Translations under genes and position numbers: made by a program | Notes under the pieces: model-generated | Told to the model about the DNA's origin: nothing | The model's input: the letters and a program-made list of their open reading frames with translations, nothing else | Databases searched by the model: none | Assembly: GCF_025995175.1 (NCBI RefSeq) | Contig: NZ_BAPV01000013.1 | Coordinates: 1 to 64,000, forward strand | Direction: 5' to 3' | DNA from: Asaia krungthepensis NRIC 0535 | Lineage (GTDB): Bacteria > Pseudomonadota > Alphaproteobacteria > Acetobacterales > Acetobacteraceae | Length of the DNA: 64,000 bases | Shown: in pieces, positions 7,033 to 15,730 of the stretch | How the letters are laid out: each line of letters opens with the position of its first letter | Position numbering within the stretch: position 1 is the first letter of the stretch

Positions 7033-8013
7033 ATGTCGAAATCTTCGATCGAGAGACGGGCGCTCGCCATGGTCGCCAGTGACCTGCGCCTGTTCACGCT
7101 GGCCGCCGAGGCGGTGGTGGTGTGGGTGCGCCTGATCGCGGCCATTCTGGAATACGGCACGGATGGCATTCTGCATGCGGGCAAGGACGGCGCGCCCGAT
7201 CTCGCGACACTCGCGCGCTTCCGGTTTCATGTGACGGAAACCCAGCTCGAAACCTACATGGAAACCTACGCGAAAACCCGGCTGATAACCTATGACGAGG
7301 CAAGCGGGCTGGTCGGATTGCCTGAAACGCTGCAGCCGACGCGACGCGCCATTGCCTCGCGACTGAACGGCAAAAAGGGCGGAAGACCGGCGAAAAACGT
7401 CAATCCATCGCCGCAGCACGATCCGCGCCAACGTACCGCCATGATGCCGATCTCAGGAGGAAAAACCGTGTCTTGCGAAACCCAGCACAAAACCCAAGGC
7501 TCCTACGTGCGCGATAAGCTTAGCTTAGCTTGTAATATAAGCTCTGAAGATAAAGCTAAGCTTGGGGCGCAGGTGAGTGACGCGCAGATTGACACGGCCT
7601 ATCAGCGCATCGGCCCCATGGCGTTCGAAGCGGCCGGGTTCGACCCGGCGCGCGACATGGGTAATTACCGCATCGTGCGCCAATGGTTGGCCGATGCCCT
7701 GCATGACGGGTTGAGCATCGAGGAAACCGAACGGCTGATCCTTGGCGTGGTGAAAACCGTGGCGGAACGTCAGCGCAGCAAGGGCGCTTCGATCAGCCAT
7801 CTGGGCTATTTCGGTAAAGCGATCGGCACCGCCATTGCAAATCGCGACGTGCCCGAAGCGCCACTGAGCGAAGCCGAGATCGAAGCCGATCGCGCCTGGA
7901 AACGGGACATGGATGCATGGCGCGAGCGTGTGGCGTCCGGCATTGCGGGTGCAGTCAATGAGCCGATTCCGAACCGTGCCGACTACCTCGAACGCGCGAG
8001 GCTGGCGGCATGA
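7033..8013 (+). CDS. Phage replication protein, possible initiator or helicase loader
   Basis: 326 aa. Residues about 1-105 look like a replication-protein N-terminal domain with an extended wHTH; NGKKGGRPAKN near residue 115 is a linker common in phage replication proteins. A Ser/Lys-rich, AT-rich linker (about 150-185) precedes a helical C-terminal domain (190-326). Position directly after the helicase and the 102-aa protein fits a lambda O/P-like role: origin binding or helicase loading. The AT-rich linker DNA carries an inverted repeat that may be the origin itself. The start follows the previous stop by one base, and the end overlaps the next gene by ATGA. Confidence 0.6.
   Translation: MSKSSIERRALAMVASDLRLFTLAAEAVVVWVRLIAAILEYGTDGILHAGKDGAPDLATLARFRFHVTETQLETYMETYAKTRLITYDEASGLVGLPETLQPTRRAIASRLNGKKGGRPAKNVNPSPQHDPRQRTAMMPISGGKTVSCETQHKTQGSYVRDKLSLACNISSEDKAKLGAQVSDAQIDTAYQRIGPMAFEAAGFDPARDMGNYRIVRQWLADALHDGLSIEETERLILGVVKTVAERQRSKGASISHLGYFGKAIGTAIANRDVPEAPLSEAEIEADRAWKRDMDAWRERVASGIAGAVNEPIPNRADYLERARLAA
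7516..7563. repeat. AT-rich inverted repeat, candidate phage origin
   Basis: AAGCTTAGCTT (7516-7526) is repeated as its exact reverse complement AAGCTAAGCTT (7553-7563), 26 bases apart, in a locally AT-rich stretch inside a replication gene. TTAGC and GCTAA half-sites like those of the repressor operators also occur here. The layout resembles the lambda origin inside gene O. Confidence 0.4.
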
Positions 8014-8486
8014 GCAAGATGTCCGTTGGTTTCGACCTTGAGCGCAGCCTGCCGGAGCAGGTAGGCGAATGGCTGGACGAGGCGGCCCTTACGTTGGCAG
8101 CTCTTCCCTCAACCGGGCTTCGCCCTGCCGGTGCCGGTAGCACATGGCCGGACTATCTGCGCGATCTGGAAGATCTCGGCTGGGATCGTGAGAGCGATGA
8201 ATTCCTGCCGAGGCCGACTGCCGATCAGATCGAGCGACTGGATATCGTGCTGACGTGGATACCGCTGGTCGAGGATCGCAAGCTTCGAACAGTGGTCAAT
8301 ATGCGCCTGATCGTTCACCGGATCTCGGGGCGGCATAAGTGGGAATGGCGGAAGATCGGGCCTAAACTCGGCATTGACCACAAGACTGCACAAGCCTGGC
8401 ACCAGCGCGCCTGTGTAGTCATCGCAAAAAAAATCAAGCCGTCTGCATTTTTTACTACCCACATTCCCCAATTTGCAGATATTTGA
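8010..8486 (+). CDS. DUF6362-like phage protein
   Basis: 158 aa, starting in an ATGA overlap with the replication gene. The pattern AALTLAALPSTG, STWPDYLRDLEDLGWD, then a C-terminal HTH (KWEWRKIGPKLGIDHKTAQAWHQRA) matches DUF6362-type proteins, which are usual just upstream of packaging genes. Such proteins may act in late transcription or DNA packaging control, which is an inference. The last 25 residues are unusual and basic or aromatic. It is the last gene of the early operon and a hairpin follows. Confidence 0.62.
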   Translation: MSKMSVGFDLERSLPEQVGEWLDEAALTLAALPSTGLRPAGAGSTWPDYLRDLEDLGWDRESDEFLPRPTADQIERLDIVLTWIPLVEDRKLRTVVNMRLIVHRISGRHKWEWRKIGPKLGIDHKTAQAWHQRACVVIAKKIKPSAFFTTHIPQFADI

Positions 8487-8500
8487 GACCCAAGATCGCG

Positions 8501-8534
8501 AGACGATTACCCATTCGGGCAGGCGTCTTTTTTT
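8501..8534 (+). terminator. Probable intrinsic terminator of the early operon
   Basis: AGACG (8501-8505) pairs with CGTCT (8524-8528), with an inner CCC/GGG pairing, followed by a run of T to 8534. It lies between the DUF6362-like and HNH genes. Confidence 0.5.
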
Positions 8535-8560
8535 GTGCCTGATTTCTGGAGTGACGATCC

Positions 8561-8881
8561 ATGGCGGTCCGCGGATTGCAGTGCGTCCTGCCAGCAGTTC
8601 GTAGCATCAAAACCGGTATTGCAACGGCGCTGCCGAAGCAGGCAAAAACCATCTATCTCTCGCCCGAATGGCGTGGCCTGATGTCCCGCCTTCTGGCCCA
8701 ACGTGGCCGCCGCTGCGAGGCCTGCGGCCATACCGGCTGCCGGATCTTTGGCGATCATATCCATGAACTGAAAGACGGCGGCGCGCTGCTCGATCCGGGC
8801 AATGTCCGGCTGCTCTGCGGCTCCTGCCACAGCACCAAGACCGCCCGCGTTCGGGCCGCGCGCACCCGTGAGACGGTTTAA
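8561..8881 (+). CDS. HNH endonuclease
   Basis: 106 aa. A zinc-ribbon HNH nuclease: two CxxC pairs (CEACG at about residue 48, CGSC at about 88) frame the DHIHELKDGGALLDPGNVRLLC core, with catalytic H within DHI. HNH proteins next to terminase genes in cos phages assist cleavage of the genome at packaging. Here the gene is separated from terminase by a gene on the opposite strand. Its stop TAA overlaps the stop of that convergent gene in a shared TTAA. Confidence 0.88.
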   Translation: MAVRGLQCVLPAVRSIKTGIATALPKQAKTIYLSPEWRGLMSRLLAQRGRRCEACGHTGCRIFGDHIHELKDGGALLDPGNVRLLCGSCHSTKTARVRAARTRETV

Positions 8882-10119
8882 GAAACGGGTCGGGCAGCCT
8901 GTTTCGAGTTCTTCGGGCCCCGGCGCGATCCGTCGAGTTCGCACCACAGCATGTGAGCTGCAGCCACAATGGCTGGCCCAATGAAGAGGCCTACCAGGCC
9001 AAGCATGTGCAGGCCCCCCAGGATAGCGACCATCGTGTGCAGGAACGGCAGGCGGGTCTCATCGGAGATGAACTTCGGACGGGCAAAATGCTCACCGCAG
9101 AACAGAACGAAGAGCCCCCACCCAGCAACGGCAATGCCCATATTCATCGACCCTGATGCCGCGACGATACCGCCGATGAGGATAGCCGCCGGATAGCCGC
9201 AGAAGGGAATCGATGCGGCAATCGCCAGGAGGATCGTCAGGATGACGGCATGGCTGGCATCGGCAACGAAGATCAGAGGCGAGCAGACAAGAGCCTCACC
9301 GATACCGACGAGAACCAGCCCGTTGACGGCGCCGCGTACGCTTCGAACGATGTGCAGAAGGATGTCGTCACGCTGGGTGAGTTCCATGCTGACCCTGCGC
9401 AGAGATGATGTAATCCGCCCGTAGGAAAGAAGGCAGCATGCTGCGGTCAGCATGGCAATGAAGAAGGCTTCCAGGAGATGCGGGATGCTTTTGAGGATCT
9501 TGAAAGCCGCGAGCCCAGCGATCTTGGAGACCGACTTAGCCTGGGCCTTGGCCATCTTCATGATCTGCTGCGGATCGATCTTGTTCGCAATGCTCGCTGG
9601 AAGAACGCTTTTGACCTTGTCGATCCGGGTTGAGACGGCAGGCGGCAGGGCTGGCGTTGAACTGTCACCTGAGCTTGAGCCTGCTTCTTCCCCATTATGA
9701 TCTGTTGGGTCAGGCTTTCCCGCACTTCCGTCGTTCTGCGGCGGTGCGGCATGATCTTGCGTGGCTGCGTCAGGACCGTTCGCCGGGGCCGATGTCTGGT
9801 GAGGAGCGATGAGATGTTGGGCTTTTTCCGACAGCGATCCGATTTCGGTCACTGCGCCATAACCCGCTATGCCAGCCATGATCGTGAAGAGCACGCAGGT
9901 CAGCCCGATAAGGCTGATGGCCGCCATCTTCGCACCGATAAACTGTCCGAGTTTGCGCTGTATCGGCCGCACAGCAATGGCGATGACTGCTCCCCATGCC
10001 AAAGCGACGATAAGTGGGAACGAAATCCAGATCGCCCCTGCGTAGATCGCTACCCCCATACCGATGAGAGCGACGTATCTGACCCAGGGATGGCGTTCGG
10101 AGATCAGTGGAGAGGCCAT
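8878..10119 (-). CDS. AI-2E family transporter (phage cargo)
   Basis: 413 aa from ATG 10119; GTG at 10140 would add 7 residues. Two N-terminal membrane helices (about 15-60), a third (about 65-90), a long polar loop, and a C-terminal group of helices (about 195-400) follow the AI-2E (PF01594) order. The polar loop at about residues 105-165 is unusually rich in Pro, Ala, Asp, Gly and Ser, and would face the periplasm. Family members export small molecules or ions, or take part in Na+/H+ exchange; AI-2 export is shown for few. It is read against the phage late genes, alone, between HNH and terminase, so it looks like a moron gene expressed in the lysogen. Confidence 0.85.
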   Translation of the reverse strand: MASPLISERHPWVRYVALIGMGVAIYAGAIWISFPLIVALAWGAVIAIAVRPIQRKLGQFIGAKMAAISLIGLTCVLFTIMAGIAGYGAVTEIGSLSEKAQHLIAPHQTSAPANGPDAATQDHAAPPQNDGSAGKPDPTDHNGEEAGSSSGDSSTPALPPAVSTRIDKVKSVLPASIANKIDPQQIMKMAKAQAKSVSKIAGLAAFKILKSIPHLLEAFFIAMLTAACCLLSYGRITSSLRRVSMELTQRDDILLHIVRSVRGAVNGLVLVGIGEALVCSPLIFVADASHAVILTILLAIAASIPFCGYPAAILIGGIVAASGSMNMGIAVAGWGLFVLFCGEHFARPKFISDETRLPFLHTMVAILGGLHMLGLVGLFIGPAIVAAAHMLWCELDGSRRGPKNSKQAARPVS

Positions 10120-10432
10120 ATGTTTGTTCGTTCCGTTCACTGTGAGATCGGTGGAAGTCGCTCGGAGCTGGTCATGCTGCGATTTGATTCCACCATGGTA
10201 CCGACAGAACGGAACAGACGCGAAATCGATTGCAGTAAAGAAGCAGATTCGGGCCCAGGTATCTCGCTCAAAGGTCGATCTACCTTTCTCGCCCCCCCCA
10301 AACCCCGACCCATGACCCTCGAGGGGGCGGGTCGAAAGTCCGGCTGGATCCTACCCCCGCAACCGCACAGGGCCCAGCGGCAGATTTTCGGGTCTATCAA
10401 GGAAATCAAGTTATCAAGGAAAGGGAGCAGAA
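10120..10432. other. Intergenic region between cargo gene and terminase
   Basis: It must hold the promoter of the leftward cargo gene and possibly a late promoter or cos site. A C-rich run and an inverted CGACCC/GGGTCG pair around 10305-10330 are the only structure seen. No gene is supported. Confidence 0.4.
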
Positions 10433-10783
10433 ATGGCCCACGGTGGCGCACGTCCTGGCGCCGGACGCAAAAAGGGCAGCCGGAACAGGAAGCAGGTGGA
10501 CTGGAACGGCCCGCTCGTGGTCGACCCTTCGGCGCTTGCGCCCGGCCTCGATGCCCTGAGCGGCATGAGCCCGCAGGATCTGGCATCCTGCTCGCCGCTG
10601 GCCTTCCTCACGCATATTTACCGCAATCGCGGTCTGGCTGCCGCCATACGCGCTGACGCCGCCAAGGCCGCGCTCCCCTACGCCCATGCCCGCCTCGCGG
10701 CCCCGCGCGAGGATCAGCCCGCCCTGCCCGGCCTCGATAGCGGCTGGGGCGACGATCTGCCCCCGATGAACAGAAGGAACTGA
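10433..10783 (+). CDS. Terminase small subunit-like protein
   Basis: 116 aa. It starts MAHGGARPGAGRKKGSRNRK, the basic AT-hook-like beginning found in many small terminase subunits, followed by a helical DNA-binding region that ends with YRNRGLAAAIRADAAKAALPYAHARL, and a Pro-rich acidic tail. It would recognise the packaging site and hand DNA to the large subunit, whose gene begins one base after the stop. Short but in the expected size range and position. Confidence 0.78.
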   Translation: MAHGGARPGAGRKKGSRNRKQVDWNGPLVVDPSALAPGLDALSGMSPQDLASCSPLAFLTHIYRNRGLAAAIRADAAKAALPYAHARLAAPREDQPALPGLDSGWGDDLPPMNRRN

Positions 10784-10784
10784 C

Positions 10785-12485
10785 ATGCTGGATCTGAGCC
10801 GGAAGGACTGGGAGGCGCGTTTGCGCGCCGGCCGGTCCCTCCTGCCGGATCTGAATCCCGTCAATCCCGAACTGGCTGCGCGGGCCGTGCGCTGCTTCGA
10901 CCGGCTGCGCATTCCTGACGTGCCCGGCACGCCTGCCATGGCGCAAGCCTGCGGCGACTGGTTCCGCGAAATCGTCTCGGCCCTGTTCGGCGCGCTCGAT
11001 CCCGAAACGGGCGTGCGCGCCATCCAGGAGCTTTTCCTCCTGGTGCCGAAGAAGAACAGCAAGACCACGAACGGCGCGGGCCTGATGCTGACGGCCGTGA
11101 TCGTCAATGAACGCCCGAATGCCGAGTTCCTGATCGTCGCGCCCACCAAGGAAATCGCTGATCTCGCCTTCAGCCAGGCGCTGGGCATGGTGCAGAACGA
11201 CCGCACGCTGATGCGCTGCTTTCAGGTGCAGCAGCATCTCAAGCGCCTCAGATTTCATGCGACAGGCGCAACCCTGCAGGTCAAGGCGTTCAGCCCGGAC
11301 GTCATGACCGGCGTGAAGCCCGCAGGCGTGCTGGTGGACGAGCAGCACGTCATTGCCATGCGCAACGATGCGGGCAGCGTCATGCGCCAGATACGCGGTG
11401 GCATGATCTCCCAGCCCGAGGCGTTCCTGGCCATCATCACCACACAGAGCGACGGCCCGCCCCGGGGTGTGTTCGCGCAGGATCTGATCCGTGCCCGCGA
11501 GATCCGCGACGGCAAACGCTTCCAGCCGGTTCTGCCGGTCCTGTACGAATTGCCGCCCGATATCCAGCAGCCCTCGAAACTGCCCGGCGAAGCCGCGCCC
11601 TGGGAAGATCCCGCCTACTGGCCGATGGTCCTCCCCAATCTCGGCCGGTCGATCACGCTGGACCGCCTCAAGCGCGAATATGACGACGCCCGCGAGAAAG
11701 GCGTGGGCGAACTGGCCAGCTGGGCCTCGCAGCATCTCAATGTCGAGATCGGCCTCGCCCTGCGCTCCGATCGCTGGGTGGGAGCCGATTACTGGCAGGG
11801 CGCAGGCGACGACACGCTGACCCTCGATGCCCTGATCGAACGCTGCGAAGTGATCGTGGCGGGCATCGACGGCGGCGGCCTCGACGATCTGCTGTCGCTC
11901 GCAGTTCTCGGCCGAGACACCATCACGGGCCAGTGGCTGCACTGGCAGAAAAGCTGGGTGTTCGAGGGCGTGCTGGCGCTTCGTAAGCGCGAGGCCAGCC
12001 AGCTGCGTGACTTCGAGACACAGGGCGATCTGGTCATCACGGCCGAGCCCGGCACCGATATCGACCAGCTGGTGGCCGTACTCGGCACGATCGACCAGAG
12101 CAACAAGCTCGCGATCGTGGGGCTCGACCCAATGGGCGTCGGGGCCATTGTCGATGCACTGGCCCAGATCGGAATCGCCCATGAGCGCGTGGTGGGTATC
12201 TCGCAGGGCTGGACGCTCTCGGGTGCCATCAAGACCGCCGAACGCAAGCTGGCAGATGGCACGCTCTGCCACGGGGCACGGCCGATCATGGGCTGGGCCG
12301 TCTCGAACGCGAAGGTGGAGCCCAGAGGCAATGCCATCATCATCACCAAACAGGCGGCGGGTTATCTCAAGATCGACCCGCTGATGGCGCTGCTCAATGC
12401 GGTGACGCTGATGAGCCGTAACCCCGAGCCGCCCGGTGGCGGCCGGATGGATGATTTTCTCTCGACCGGGATCATTGCCGTATGA
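10785..12485 (+). CDS. terL: Terminase large subunit
   Basis: 566 aa. The N-terminal ATPase has a Walker A-like LVPKKNSKTT at 86-95 and Walker B GVLVDEQ near 181. The C-terminal nuclease shows acidic residues in VAGIDGGGLDDLL (about 358) and IVGLDPMGVG (about 443). The length fits Terminase_1/HK97-type large subunits. It translocates the genome into proheads and cuts it. It overlaps the portal start by ATGA. Confidence 0.93.
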   Translation: MLDLSRKDWEARLRAGRSLLPDLNPVNPELAARAVRCFDRLRIPDVPGTPAMAQACGDWFREIVSALFGALDPETGVRAIQELFLLVPKKNSKTTNGAGLMLTAVIVNERPNAEFLIVAPTKEIADLAFSQALGMVQNDRTLMRCFQVQQHLKRLRFHATGATLQVKAFSPDVMTGVKPAGVLVDEQHVIAMRNDAGSVMRQIRGGMISQPEAFLAIITTQSDGPPRGVFAQDLIRAREIRDGKRFQPVLPVLYELPPDIQQPSKLPGEAAPWEDPAYWPMVLPNLGRSITLDRLKREYDDAREKGVGELASWASQHLNVEIGLALRSDRWVGADYWQGAGDDTLTLDALIERCEVIVAGIDGGGLDDLLSLAVLGRDTITGQWLHWQKSWVFEGVLALRKREASQLRDFETQGDLVITAEPGTDIDQLVAVLGTIDQSNKLAIVGLDPMGVGAIVDALAQIGIAHERVVGISQGWTLSGAIKTAERKLADGTLCHGARPIMGWAVSNAKVEPRGNAIIITKQAAGYLKIDPLMALLNAVTLMSRNPEPPGGGRMDDFLSTGIIAV

Positions 12486-13813
12486 GTATCGCCACAAGAC
12501 TGCGCGGCATGGCCTGGAAGGCCGCAAGTGCGGTTTTCCAGTCCGTCACGGGCGTGTCGCTGACCGATCTGCGCCTTGGCGCTTTCATGGCAGGCGGGCC
12601 GAGCATTGCGGGCCAGAGCGTCTCGGTCGATACCGCGCTTCAGCTCGATACCGTCTGGGCCTGTATCCGGCTCCTGTCAGAAACCATAGGCTCCATGCCG
12701 CTCAAGCTGCATGAGCGCCAGGGCGACGGGCAATCCTCCCTGGCACGCGATCACCCGCTTTATCGCGTGCTCGCCCGCGCGCCGAATGCCGATATGACGC
12801 CCATCGAGTTCTGGTCCTGCATGGCGGCGTGCTGCCTCGCCTGGGGCAATGGCTTCGCGCAGATCATGCGGCGCGGTGACGGGCAGATCCTGGCGCTCAA
12901 TCCGCTGCGCCCCGACCGCATGACCGTGCAGCGCGATCCCAATTCCGGGGCGTTGGTCTATCGCTACAGCTACCAGGGCAAGACGCTGGCGCTCGATGAA
13001 GGCGATATCTTCCACATCAAGGGTTTCTGTTTCGACGGGCTCATGGGCATTTCGCCCATCACGGCGGGGCGGCAATCCATCGGGGCCGCGCTGGCCGCCG
13101 AGGAAACGGCGGGGCGCATGTTCCGCAACGGTTTGCTCTCACAGACCTATATCTCGGCCCCGACCTATCTGAGCGCACCGCAGAAGGAACAGGCCAAGGC
13201 GATCCTCGGCGAGTATTCGGGGGCGATCAACGCGGGCAAGACGCCCCTGCTCGAGGGCGGGTGGAAGGTCGAGAGCATCGGGCTCAGGGCCGAGGATCTG
13301 CAGCTGCTGCAAACCCGTCAGCTGGGCGTCGCCACGCTTTGCCGGTGGTTCGGCGTACAGCCGGTCATGATCGGGGCCATGGAGAAATCCACGGCCTGGG
13401 GCACAGGGCTGGAACAGATGAATCTCTGGTTCCTGCAATACGGCCTCATGCCCTGGCTGCAGCGCATCGAGCAGGCCGTTGCGCGCTGCCTGCTCTCGCC
13501 TGTGGAGCGGGACCGGTATTTCGCCCGGTTCAATGTCGATGCGCTGTTGCGCGGCGATAGCACGGCGCGGGCGGGCTACATGCAAACCGCGTTGCGCTCG
13601 GGCTGGATGACCGTCAACGAGGCCCGAGCGAATGACAACCTCGCCCCCATGCCGGGCGGCGATGTGCTCATGGTGCAGGCCCAGATGATCCCGCTCACCG
13701 ATATCGGCAAGCCCCGCACCCTGACCGGGCTTGGCTCGGGTGGCCAGGGGCCGCCCGGCAACGATCCAGCGCCAGGCACCCGCAAAGACCTGACAGGAGA
13801 CGACAATGAGTGA
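12482..13813 (+). CDS. Portal protein, HK97 family
   Basis: 443 aa. Features of phage portal family: N-terminal DTALQLDTVWACIRLLSETIGSMPL, FWSCMAACCLAWGNGFAQI, the wing and clip with GDIFHIKGF, and the C-terminal LARFNVDALLRGD-type end (FNVDALLRGDSTARAGYMQ). It forms the dodecameric ring through which DNA enters the head. Starts in an ATGA overlap with terminase and ends 8 bases inside the protease gene. Confidence 0.93.
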   Translation: MSIATRLRGMAWKAASAVFQSVTGVSLTDLRLGAFMAGGPSIAGQSVSVDTALQLDTVWACIRLLSETIGSMPLKLHERQGDGQSSLARDHPLYRVLARAPNADMTPIEFWSCMAACCLAWGNGFAQIMRRGDGQILALNPLRPDRMTVQRDPNSGALVYRYSYQGKTLALDEGDIFHIKGFCFDGLMGISPITAGRQSIGAALAAEETAGRMFRNGLLSQTYISAPTYLSAPQKEQAKAILGEYSGAINAGKTPLLEGGWKVESIGLRAEDLQLLQTRQLGVATLCRWFGVQPVMIGAMEKSTAWGTGLEQMNLWFLQYGLMPWLQRIEQAVARCLLSPVERDRYFARFNVDALLRGDSTARAGYMQTALRSGWMTVNEARANDNLAPMPGGDVLMVQAQMIPLTDIGKPRTLTGLGSGGQGPPGNDPAPGTRKDLTGDDNE

Positions 13814-14435
13814 GTATCTGGCCGCCGCTTTCGAGTGGAAGTTTGCGCCCGACGCGAAAGAGGGCAGCTTCGAGGGCTATGGCAGCGTGTTCGGCCATCA
13901 GGACGCGCACGGCGATATCGTCCTGCCCGGTGCCTTTGCCGAGACGCTGGCCGAGCGCAAGGCGCAGGGCCGCAACATTCCGATGCACGTCATGCACGGC
14001 ATCCTTGGGGGTGACGGTCTGCCCGTAGGCGTCTGGGAGGATGCCAGCGAAGACGCGCACGGCCTGCATCTGCGCGGGCGTCTGTCCGGCATGGATACCG
14101 ATTACGGGCGCAGGCTCTACGGCCTTGTGAAAGACGGGGCCCTTGGCGGCCTCTCGATCGGGTTTTCCGTGCGCAAGAACGGTGCAACCTTCGGCACCGA
14201 TCCAGGCGGACCGCGCCGCCAGATCAAGGCCGTGAACCTGCACGAGGTCAGCCTTGTCGATGACCCGTCAAACGCCCTCGCCCGCGTGATCGAAATGCGC
14301 AAGCGGTCTTATCCGGTGGCTTCACTGCTTCCGGTTCAGGTGCCCGAATTGCGCGGGGCCGATCGGGAACTGGTCGAGGCCCTCCGCTCGGGCTTCAGCC
14401 TGCCCGACCCGCGCGGGGCTAGCCGATCGGGCTGA
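13806..14435 (+). CDS. Prohead protease, HK97 type
   Basis: 209 aa, HK97 prohead protease family. The pattern FEGYGSVFGHQDAHGDIVLPG, the histidine in MHVMHGIL and the serine in LGGLSIGFSV match the His/Ser catalytic residues of the family, and VSLVDDPSNALARV follows. It cleaves the scaffold-like delta domain of the capsid protein during maturation. It overlaps the portal end and is followed, unusually, by a strong hairpin and T-run before the capsid gene. Confidence 0.9.
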   Translation: MSEYLAAAFEWKFAPDAKEGSFEGYGSVFGHQDAHGDIVLPGAFAETLAERKAQGRNIPMHVMHGILGGDGLPVGVWEDASEDAHGLHLRGRLSGMDTDYGRRLYGLVKDGALGGLSIGFSVRKNGATFGTDPGGPRRQIKAVNLHEVSLVDDPSNALARVIEMRKRSYPVASLLPVQVPELRGADRELVEALRSGFSLPDPRGASRSG

Positions 14436-14474
14436 TCGCCTCCCGCCCGTTTTCACCCATCCAGAACACAGAAC

Positions 14475-14497
14475 AGGGCGCTTTGAGCGCCCTTTTT
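14475..14497 (+). terminator. Intrinsic terminator between protease and capsid genes
   Basis: Stem GGGCGC (14476-14481), loop TTTGA, GCGCCC (14487-14492), then TTTTT. An A-T pair extends the stem. It lies 15 bases before the capsid start codon. Confidence 0.75.
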
Positions 14498-14512
14498 CAT
14501 GAGGAAAATCCC

Positions 14513-15718
14513 ATGTCAGATTACGAACAGGCCGCCCGCGATCTCAAGGCCGCGACCGATGAGGTCAAGCGTTTTGCTGAAGCCTCGACAACGGAACTGC
14601 GCAACCTCGGCAAGGTCACGGAAGAAACCAAGGCCAGCGCAGACAAGGCCCTGGCCGAGATGAACGGGCTTTCTACCCGCCTCGCCGATATCGAGCAGAA
14701 GGCCGCCCGTGCAGGCCAGGCAGGCGCACGCGAGACGCGCTCGCTCGGTCAGCGTTTCATCGAGACTGACGAGGTCAAAGCCGCGATCGGAGCAGGCGAG
14801 CGTTTCAAGGGGCATATCTCAGTCGAAATGCGTGCCATTACCTCATCCAGTTCGACCGGCAATTCCGGGACGACCGGGCTTGTCGTGGCCGACCGCCGGC
14901 CGGGCATCGTTCAGGTTACGCCGGATCGCCGCATGACCATCCGCAACCTGCTCATGCCCGGCACCACGCAATCGGGCGCAATCGACTATGTGCGCGAAAC
15001 GCTGTTCATCAACAGCGCCGCCCCGGTGGCCGAGAACCCGAGCGCCAACAAGCCGCAATCCGAGATCAAATTCGATCTTCAGACCATGACCGTCAAAACC
15101 ATTGCGCATTTCGTGATGGCCTCAAAGCAGATCCTGGCCGATGCGCCCATGCTGGCCAGTTATGTGGATGGCCGGCTGCGCTACGGTCTGGCCTTCAAGG
15201 AGGAAGATCAGCTTCTCAACGGTGACGGCAAAGATCAGAACCTCAATGGGCTGATGAATCAGGCCACGGCTTATACCCAGCCTGCAGGCGTGACCGTTAA
15301 GAGTGAGACCATGATCGACCGTCTGCGTCTCGCCATGCTGCAGGCGACGCTGGCCGAGTTCCCCACAACGGGCCATGTGCTGAACCCGACCGACTGGACA
15401 TCCATTGAGATGACCAAGGACACCCAGGGCCGTTATGTGTTCGCCAACCCGACCGGGCTTGCCGGGCCGGTGCTCTGGGGGCTGCCGGTAGCGGAGAGCC
15501 TGAGCATGAAGGCGGGCAATTTCCTGACCGGCGCTTTTGCCTATGCGGCGCAGATTTTTGATCGTGAGGATGCGACGGTCACAATCTCGACCGAGGACCG
15601 CGACAACCTCGTCAAGAACATGGTCACGATCCTGGCTGAGGAACGCATGGCGCTCGCCGTCTATCGCCCGCAGGCACTGATCAAGGGCACGTTCGGCACG
15701 CCTGCCACCGGCAGCTGA
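14513..15718 (+). CDS. Major capsid protein, HK97 family
   Basis: 401 aa from ATG 14513, which has GAGGAAAA just upstream; an earlier TTG lies inside the terminator and is rejected. Residues 1-90 are helical and charged, the delta/scaffold segment (EQAARDLKAATDEVKRFAE, LADIEQKAARAG), and the mature capsid begins about residue 90-105. Then HK97-fold motifs follow: the IRNLLMPG and E-loop region, TVKTIAHFVMASKQILADAP and the GDGKDQNLNGL segment common in this family. It forms the shell and is cleaved by the protease encoded upstream. Confidence 0.93.
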   Translation: MSDYEQAARDLKAATDEVKRFAEASTTELRNLGKVTEETKASADKALAEMNGLSTRLADIEQKAARAGQAGARETRSLGQRFIETDEVKAAIGAGERFKGHISVEMRAITSSSSTGNSGTTGLVVADRRPGIVQVTPDRRMTIRNLLMPGTTQSGAIDYVRETLFINSAAPVAENPSANKPQSEIKFDLQTMTVKTIAHFVMASKQILADAPMLASYVDGRLRYGLAFKEEDQLLNGDGKDQNLNGLMNQATAYTQPAGVTVKSETMIDRLRLAMLQATLAEFPTTGHVLNPTDWTSIEMTKDTQGRYVFANPTGLAGPVLWGLPVAESLSMKAGNFLTGAFAYAAQIFDREDATVTISTEDRDNLVKNMVTILAEERMALAVYRPQALIKGTFGTPATGS

Positions 15719-15730
15719 TCGGGGGGCACC

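Noticed and set aside
7516-7563. An additional repressor operator
   Set aside because: The half-sites TTAGC and GCTAA occur, but not in the N3-spaced palindrome; it is reported only as an inverted repeat.
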